From: RXIX01 sp003989075
GTDB taxonomy: Bacteria > Pseudomonadota > Gammaproteobacteria > Competibacterales > Competibacteraceae
Assembly (NCBI GenBank): GCA_029780415.1
Contig: JAKOYN010000081.1
Location: forward strand, 18,099 to 82,098
Direction: 5' to 3'
DNA length: 64,000 nt
In this document: positions 58,882 through 64,000 of the stretch, piece by piece
Numbering within the stretch: position 1 is the stretch's first letter
How the letters are laid out: each line of letters starts with the position of its first letter
The notes under the pieces: model-generated
What the model was told of the DNA's origin: nothing
What the model saw: only the letters and a program-made list of their open reading frames with translations
Database searches by the model: none
Position numbers and translations under genes: made by a program

Positions 58882-61782
58882 TCAGGGCACGGGCATTTTC
58901 AGCAGGGCGCCAATCCGCTCCGCCGGCACCGGCGGACTGAACAGATAACCCTGGTAACTGTCGCAGCCATGCGCGCGCAGGAAAGCCAGTTGCTCGGGCG
59001 TTTCCACCCCCTCGGCCAGCACCTCCAGACGCAGATTGCGCGCCAGGGAAATGATCGCGGCGGCGATTTCCATATCGCCGGAATCGTGGGGAATATCACG
59101 GACAAAGCTCTGGTCGATCTTGAGCTTGTCGATCGGAAAGCGCTTCAGGTACGCCAGCGACGAATAGCCGGTGCCAAAATCGTCGATGGCCAGCTTCACG
59201 CCCAGGTTCTTCAGCGCGACCAGGGTTACCTCGGCCTGTGAACCACGCTCCAGCAAGGTGCTCTCGGTGATCTCCAGTTCCAGGCAATCCGGCGGCAAGC
59301 CGCTGTCGGCCAGCACGGCGCACACCTGCTCGCTGATATCCTGCCGCTGGAACTGGCGCACCGAGAGATTGACCGCCAGCAGCAGCGGCCAGCCGGCTTG
59401 CCGCCAGGCCTGGGCCTGCGCGCAGGCGGTGCGCAGGACCCACTCGCCAATCGGCACGATCAGCCCGGTTTCCTCGGCCAGCGGAATGAAGCGCGCCGGC
59501 GGCATCAGGCCTTCCTCACCGGCCGGCTGCCAGCGCAGCAGCGCCTCGACCCCGAAAATCCGCCCCGCCTCCACGCTCAGCAGCGGCTGGTAGTACAACT
59601 TGAATTCGTTGCGCTCCAGCACCCGGCGCAGGCGCCCTTCCAGATCAAGGCGCTCGTGAGCAACGCGGGTCAGGGCAGCAGTGTAGAAGCGATAGGTGTT
59701 ACGCCCCTGCTCCTTGGCCTGATGCACGGCGGCATCGGCATGCTGCAGCAGTTCGGTGGCGGAACCGCCATCCTCCGGATACAGGCTGATACCGATGCTG
59801 GCATTGATGTACACCTCCTGCCCGGCAGGCAGCGTGAAGGATTCGACCAGCAGCGTAAACAGAATCTGGGCGGTCGATGCGGCATCCTCGGGTCGGTGCA
59901 GGTTCTCCAGCACCACCAGGAACTCATCGCCACCGAGCCGCGCCAGGGTATCTTCATCGCGCAGCCGCTGGCGCATGCGCTGGGCGATGGCGCGCAGCAG
60001 TTCATCACCGACCGGATGACCAAGACTGTCGTTGACGTTCTTGAAGCGGTCCAGATCGATGAACAGCACGCCCACCCGCTGCCTATCGCGATGCGCCCGT
60101 TCCACGGCATGCGTCAATCGCGACTGTCCGAGCAGGCGATTGGGCAGACCGGTGAGCGGGTCATAGTGCGCCAGTTGCGTTAACTGCTCTTCGGTGCGCT
60201 TGAGCTGGCTGATGTCGGTGAAGGTGCCGACATAGTGCGTCGGCGTGCCGCGTTCGTCGCATACCGTGCTGATGCTCAACCGCTGCGGGTACAGCTCGCC
60301 GTTGCGGCGCCGGTTCCACAGCTCGCCCTGCCAGTAGCCAATCTGTTGAATGCTCGCCCACATCGCCTGGTAAAAAACACGATCATGGCGCCCGGATTGC
60401 AGCAGGCGCGGATTCTGGCCACGCAACTCAGCCTCGCCATAGCCGGTGATCATGCTGCAGGCGCGGTTCACCATCAGGATGTTACCCTGCAGATCGGTAA
60501 TCAGCACGCCATCACGGGTACTGTCGAGCACCGCGCCGGCCAGACGCAGCCGTTCCTCGGCGCGGCGGCGCGCGGTGATATCACTGAGGACACCATCCCA
60601 AACGGTGTCGCCGTTCGCCAGCCGCGTCGGCACTGATTCAAACCGCAGCCAGCGCAGCTCATCGTGCACCTGGAAACGCCCTTCCCAGTGGAAACGATCC
60701 GGATTCTCGAACTGCTGCCTCAGCACGTGCTGCAGATCCTCCCGATCATCGGCATGCACAAACGGGCAGAGCACGCTCGAATCATGCAGCAGTTCGGCTT
60801 CTTCCTGGCCCAGCAGCGTGCAAAAGCGCGGACTGACGTAGTCAAAGCCCATGCCACCGGCGGCGAACAGGCGATAGCGATACACGCCGACCGGAATGCG
60901 CGCCACCAATTCCTCGTACTGGCGCTTGGCTTCCTGCAGGGCGCGCCGTTCCCGCACCATGGTGGTCTGGTGATAGACCTTTTCCAGAATCGCCGGCAAC
61001 TCGTACAGGTAGCTCTGGTGCTTGATCAGATAGTCAGAGACGCCCAGGCGCAGCGCCTGTGCCACCACTTCTTCATTGCCTTCACTGGTGACCAGCACAA
61101 TCGGCAGGTCGAGGTGGCGCTCCTGAAGCAGGATCTTGGCCACTTCCAGAGCGTTGAGGCCGTGCAGGTGGTAATCCAGCAGCACTACGTCATAGTCGAG
61201 CGCGGCGTCGCCGCTGAACGGCAGGCAGGCCAGCACATCGGCGGCTTCATGCACCGTAGCCAGGTGGATATAAGGGAAATACTGCGTCAGATAGCGCTGA
61301 GTGAGGTCGATATCGAACTGATTATGCTCGGCATACAGCACCCGCAGCGGCCGCGATTTACGCGCCGTTTCGCTCAGGTAGCGGCTGCGGGCGATGCGCA
61401 GCGTCTGCGGCAGGCGCTCGAGGTAATCGCCGCGCTTGACCAGATAGTCATCGGCACCGGCCTTGAGGGCGATGATCGCCGGTTCCTGATAGCTCGAGCC
61501 GGTGAGCATTACCACCGCCATCGGCAGGCCATGCTCGCGGATGTGGGCGAGCACATCGAGGCCGCTGCCATCGGGCAGGCGCAGGTCGATCAGAGCTACA
61601 TCATAGGTGCTCGCGCCAGATAGACGGGCATTGGCGGCCAGAACGGTTGCGGCTATATCGATATCAAGATCGGGAGCCAGGCGCGCCAAGGTACGCTGTG
61701 CCAGATCGGCATCAACGGGATTGTCTTCGACATAAAGCACTTTCAAGGTGGTTAGCAGGGTCATTCCGGTTGCTTCATCCAT
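58882..61782 (-). CDS. REC-REC-PAS-PAS-GGDEF-EAL c-di-GMP signalling protein
   Basis: A 966-residue cytoplasmic regulator. Two receiver domains (about 15-130 and 147-265) carry phosphorylatable Asp in LIDLRLPDGSGL and LLDYHLHGLN. Two PAS domains follow (about 290-410 and 415-535, the second with a PAC end VGTFTDISQLKR). A GGDEF domain has intact LGGDEF and an inhibitory RxxD (RDED) five residues before it. An EAL domain has EALLRW, LEITES, and DDFGTGYSSL. Both synthesis and breakdown sites of c-di-GMP are therefore intact, and the balance would depend on phosphorylation. It follows the single-domain regulator by 14 bases and belongs with the histidine kinase. Confidence 0.93.
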   Translation of the reverse strand: MDEATGMTLLTTLKVLYVEDNPVDADLAQRTLARLAPDLDIDIAATVLAANARLSGASTYDVALIDLRLPDGSGLDVLAHIREHGLPMAVVMLTGSSYQEPAIIALKAGADDYLVKRGDYLERLPQTLRIARSRYLSETARKSRPLRVLYAEHNQFDIDLTQRYLTQYFPYIHLATVHEAADVLACLPFSGDAALDYDVVLLDYHLHGLNALEVAKILLQERHLDLPIVLVTSEGNEEVVAQALRLGVSDYLIKHQSYLYELPAILEKVYHQTTMVRERRALQEAKRQYEELVARIPVGVYRYRLFAAGGMGFDYVSPRFCTLLGQEEAELLHDSSVLCPFVHADDREDLQHVLRQQFENPDRFHWEGRFQVHDELRWLRFESVPTRLANGDTVWDGVLSDITARRRAEERLRLAGAVLDSTRDGVLITDLQGNILMVNRACSMITGYGEAELRGQNPRLLQSGRHDRVFYQAMWASIQQIGYWQGELWNRRRNGELYPQRLSISTVCDERGTPTHYVGTFTDISQLKRTEEQLTQLAHYDPLTGLPNRLLGQSRLTHAVERAHRDRQRVGVLFIDLDRFKNVNDSLGHPVGDELLRAIAQRMRQRLRDEDTLARLGGDEFLVVLENLHRPEDAASTAQILFTLLVESFTLPAGQEVYINASIGISLYPEDGGSATELLQHADAAVHQAKEQGRNTYRFYTAALTRVAHERLDLEGRLRRVLERNEFKLYYQPLLSVEAGRIFGVEALLRWQPAGEEGLMPPARFIPLAEETGLIVPIGEWVLRTACAQAQAWRQAGWPLLLAVNLSVRQFQRQDISEQVCAVLADSGLPPDCLELEITESTLLERGSQAEVTLVALKNLGVKLAIDDFGTGYSSLAYLKRFPIDKLKIDQSFVRDIPHDSGDMEIAAAIISLARNLRLEVLAEGVETPEQLAFLRAHGCDSYQGYLFSPPVPAERIGALLKMPVP

Positions 61783-61796
61783 GCCACGGAAACCGC

Positions 61797-62261
61797 TCAG
61801 CGCGGCGGCTCATTTACCATGCACCAGTACAGCTCAATCTGGGCCGCAACCGACATGAAGCGGTCGAAATCAACCGGCTTGACGATGTAGGAATTGGCAC
61901 CCAGTCGATAGGCGGTGTTGATATCACGGTCCTCAGCCGAGGAGGTCAGCACCACCACCGGCACCACCTGACAGCTATCGTGGGTCTTGAGACGTTCCAG
62001 CACTTCCAGGCCGCTGATCCGGGGCAGCTTCAGGTCGAGCAGGATCACCACCGGCAGCGCCTCGCCCTGCTCCCAGCGTGGAATCCAGTCCAGCGCTTCC
62101 TCGCCATCGCGCGCTACGTTGACCGGGTTGACCAGCTTGCGCCGCTTGAAGGCGCGCAGGGTCAGATCCACGTCCATGGGATTATCCTCAACCAGTAGAA
62201 TGGGACGGACCTGAGTTTCGCACCCCAGGCGCGGATCGAAATCAGCATCCTGATGGTTCAC
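61797..62261 (-). CDS. single-domain response regulator, Rcp1-like
   Basis: A 154-residue receiver-only protein. It shows the acidic pair in ILLVEDNPMDVDL, the phosphorylated Asp in VILLDLKLPRISGLEVL, and the Lys in SYIVKPVDFDRFMSV. The long DNPMDVDL start and the WIPRWEQG insertion match the Rcp1 class that partners phytochrome-like kinases. With no output domain it probably relays phosphate or acts by binding. The GTG start overlaps the histidine-kinase stop (GTGA), so the kinase is its natural partner. The two-receiver c-di-GMP protein follows, suggesting a phosphate route kinase to regulator to c-di-GMP. Confidence 0.93.
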   Translation of the reverse strand: MNHQDADFDPRLGCETQVRPILLVEDNPMDVDLTLRAFKRRKLVNPVNVARDGEEALDWIPRWEQGEALPVVILLDLKLPRISGLEVLERLKTHDSCQVVPVVVLTSSAEDRDINTAYRLGANSYIVKPVDFDRFMSVAAQIELYWCMVNEPPR

Positions 62262-64000
62262 AAGGGCAGCTCCAGAAAAAAGGTTGCACCAGCACCTGGC
62301 ACGCTCTCCGCCCAGACCCGACCGTCCATGCGCTCAACCGCTTTGCGCACAATCGCCAGACCAATCCCGGTGCCCGGATAATCCTCAGCACGCTGCAAAC
62401 GCTGGAAGATTTCAAAAATACGGTCATGGAATTTCAGCTCGAAGCCAATACCGTTATCACGTATCCAGAGCATAGCAGTGCCTTGCACAGTGCGCCGGCC
62501 ACCGATTTCAATTTCCAGCGGCACCGCCGGGCGGTGGAACTTGAGCGCATTTTCCAGCAGATCGCGCAGCACCTGCGCCAGTCCATCCGGATCGGCCCGT
62601 GGCCACAGCGGCGGCACCTCAACGCGCACGGTCGCCGCCAGATGCTGAATCTCGGCAGCATGCTCATCCACCGCAGCCGCCACCAGCGCCGGCAGATTGA
62701 TCAGTTCCCGGCGCAGCGCCCGGCGGTCGAGGCGCGCATAAGCCAGCAGATCGTCGATCAGCAGGCCCATTTGCTGCGTAGCGCGGCGGATGTTGTCGAT
62801 GAATAGCGAGCCATCGCCGGGCAGCCCGCCGGCGCATTCCTGCTGCAGCAGCCGGCCATAGCCATCGATACCGCGCAACGGCGCCTTGAGATCGTGCGCT
62901 ACCGAGTAGACAAAGGTTTCCAGCGCCTGATTGGCTGCTTCCAGTTGCGCGGTGCGTTCGCGCACGCGCTGCTCCAGTTCGGTATTGAAATTGCGGATTT
63001 CCGCCTCAATACGCCGACGCTCGCTGATATCCAGCGATGAACCGGTGTACAGAACGCGGTTGCGCTCATCGCGCAGCATGTGACAGGCCATCAGCACATC
63101 GAAGGTGGAGCCGTCGCGCCGGCGCGCGGTGAATTCGAAGGTCCCCTCACCCTGGGCCTGCAGAGTGGCCATGATGTGCGCGGGCATGGCCGGATCGGCG
63201 CAATGCTCAGTCGGCAAGGTAGCGAGCACTTCATCGGGCCGCTCATAGCCCCACAGGCGCAAATAGGCGGCGTTGACGTACAGGAACAGACCTTCTTCGC
63301 TGACGATATCAAACCCGGCCAGCGAACTTTCCAGGGCCGCACTTTTCAGACGCAGTTCCGCTTCGGCGCGCTTGCGGTCGGTGATGTCCTGCACCACGGC
63401 CACATGCGTACAGGGCGTCTCGCCTGGCGCCCAGGTCGGCGATACGCTCAGCGTTACCCAGACCACATGACCATCCTTGTGGAAGTAGCGTTTCTCCATC
63501 ACGAATTCGCGAATCTCGCCCGCCAGCAGGCGGCGCATGTTGCCCAGGTCAAGCGGCAGATCGTCGGGATGGGTGATGTCCTGAAAGCTGCACCCGCTGC
63601 TCATTTCGGCGACGGTATAACCGATCATCTCGCAATAATGGCGATTGATGCGCAGAAACCGGCCACTGCGCGAATCGATCAGCGCCACGCCCACCGCCGC
63701 CTGTTCGAAGATCACGCGCAGATTTTCCTCACTGGCGCGCAGCGCGGCTTCGGTGGCGCGGCGGGCGCTGACATCCTCGCAAAAGGCCATGAAACGATGC
63801 TCGTTCAGGCGCACCGCATCGACCCGCAACCAGATGGGCGAACCATCCCGCCGCCGGTGCAGCAATTCACCGCTGGCGCTGCCACTGGCGCGCACGCAGG
63901 CAAAATGCGCCATGCCGGCCGCGTGCGCTTCGGGCGCCAGCACCTGTGGGATCGTCATGCCGAGCAGTTCGGCTTCCGAATAGCCCAGCATGCGCCCGGC
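62258..64000 (-). CDS. multi-PAS sensor histidine kinase (N-terminus beyond window edge)
   Basis: At least 581 residues; the frame stays open to the right edge, and the first Met there lies inside a PAS domain (GRMLGYSEAELLGM), so the real start is outside the window. Three PAS domains are visible, the last two with PAC ends (VAVVQDITDRKRAE, GSSLDISERRRIE). Next come a coiled connector (TELEQRVRERTAQLEAANQALE) and the His box YSVAHDLKAPLRGIDGY. The ATPase domain has LLENALKFHRPAVP, IRDNGIGFELKF, and GTGIGLAIVRKAVERMDG. The HDLKAPLRGI box is typical of phytochrome-type kinases, but whether a GAF/PHY chromophore region exists lies beyond the window. It overlaps the Rcp1-like regulator. Confidence 0.93.
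   Translation of the reverse strand, partial: AGRMLGYSEAELLGMTIPQVLAPEAHAAGMAHFACVRASGSASGELLHRRRDGSPIWLRVDAVRLNEHRFMAFCEDVSARRATEAALRASEENLRVIFEQAAVGVALIDSRSGRFLRINRHYCEMIGYTVAEMSSGCSFQDITHPDDLPLDLGNMRRLLAGEIREFVMEKRYFHKDGHVVWVTLSVSPTWAPGETPCTHVAVVQDITDRKRAEAELRLKSAALESSLAGFDIVSEEGLFLYVNAAYLRLWGYERPDEVLATLPTEHCADPAMPAHIMATLQAQGEGTFEFTARRRDGSTFDVLMACHMLRDERNRVLYTGSSLDISERRRIEAEIRNFNTELEQRVRERTAQLEAANQALETFVYSVAHDLKAPLRGIDGYGRLLQQECAGGLPGDGSLFIDNIRRATQQMGLLIDDLLAYARLDRRALRRELINLPALVAAAVDEHAAEIQHLAATVRVEVPPLWPRADPDGLAQVLRDLLENALKFHRPAVPLEIEIGGRRTVQGTAMLWIRDNGIGFELKFHDRIFEIFQRLQRAEDYPGTGIGLAIVRKAVERMDGRVWAESVPGAGATFFLELPL

Overview
The window is GC-rich, gene-dense bacterial chromosome. It carries 51 protein-coding genes, two of them cut by the window edges. 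No gap between genes exceeds 200 bases, and I saw no rRNA, tRNA, insertion sequence, prophage or CRISPR array. The housekeeping gene orders point to a gammaproteobacterium: leuS-lptE-holA, nadD-rsfS-rlmH, and maf-rng-yhdP-(nit)-tldD with pmbA nearby. The PEP-CTERM type regulators PrsK/PrsR, a GH57 enzyme and c-di-GMP proteins would suit an environmental, biofilm- or floc-forming member. Family-level placement is not possible from the sequence alone.

Left part, 1-20555, mostly minus strand. An M48 peptidase of the BepA type is truncated at the edge and diverges from a TusA-like sulfur carrier. A long co-directional series follows. Read in its own direction it runs leuS, lptE, holA, proA, a DJ-1/PfpI protein, nadD, rsfS, a membrane diguanylate cyclase, rlmH, maf, rng, yhdP, a nitrilase-like amidase, tldD and pmbA. 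It covers tRNA charging, outer-membrane assembly, replication, proline and NAD synthesis, ribosome maturation, and the TldD/PmbA protease pair. Several neighbours overlap by four bases (GTGA or TTGA), which suggests coupled translation. The diguanylate cyclase sits between two ribosome-maturation genes.

Middle, 20680-37233. purMN diverges from leuS. Then come dcd and mrp (apbC), flanked by two very small exported proteins with four cysteines each, and metG. A surface-polysaccharide block follows: PEP-CTERM type response regulator and kinase, a polyprenyl-phosphate sugar transferase, and divergently a UDP-sugar dehydrogenase with an epimerase. The dnaQ/rnhA pair and an orphan peptide-type ABC ATPase come next.

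37248-43083. A lipoprotein aminopeptidase lies next to a 1038-residue predicted lipoprotein of unknown function. The latter has markedly lower GC than its surroundings and its own terminator. It is the most unusual gene here. The CCA-adding enzyme follows.

43101-64000. A minimal ethanolamine module (permease, EutB, EutC) has no microcompartment genes and has an operator-like repeat cluster in front of it. rsmE, an acidic hypothetical gene, xth and rfbB follow. A small membrane protein is coupled to a PreP-like M16 protease, then come a ComB-like phosphatase, a HupE-like metal permease, pyruvate kinase and a GH57 glycoside hydrolase. The window ends in a signalling block: a multi-PAS histidine kinase (cut by the right edge), an Rcp1-like response regulator and a REC-REC-PAS-PAS-GGDEF-EAL protein.
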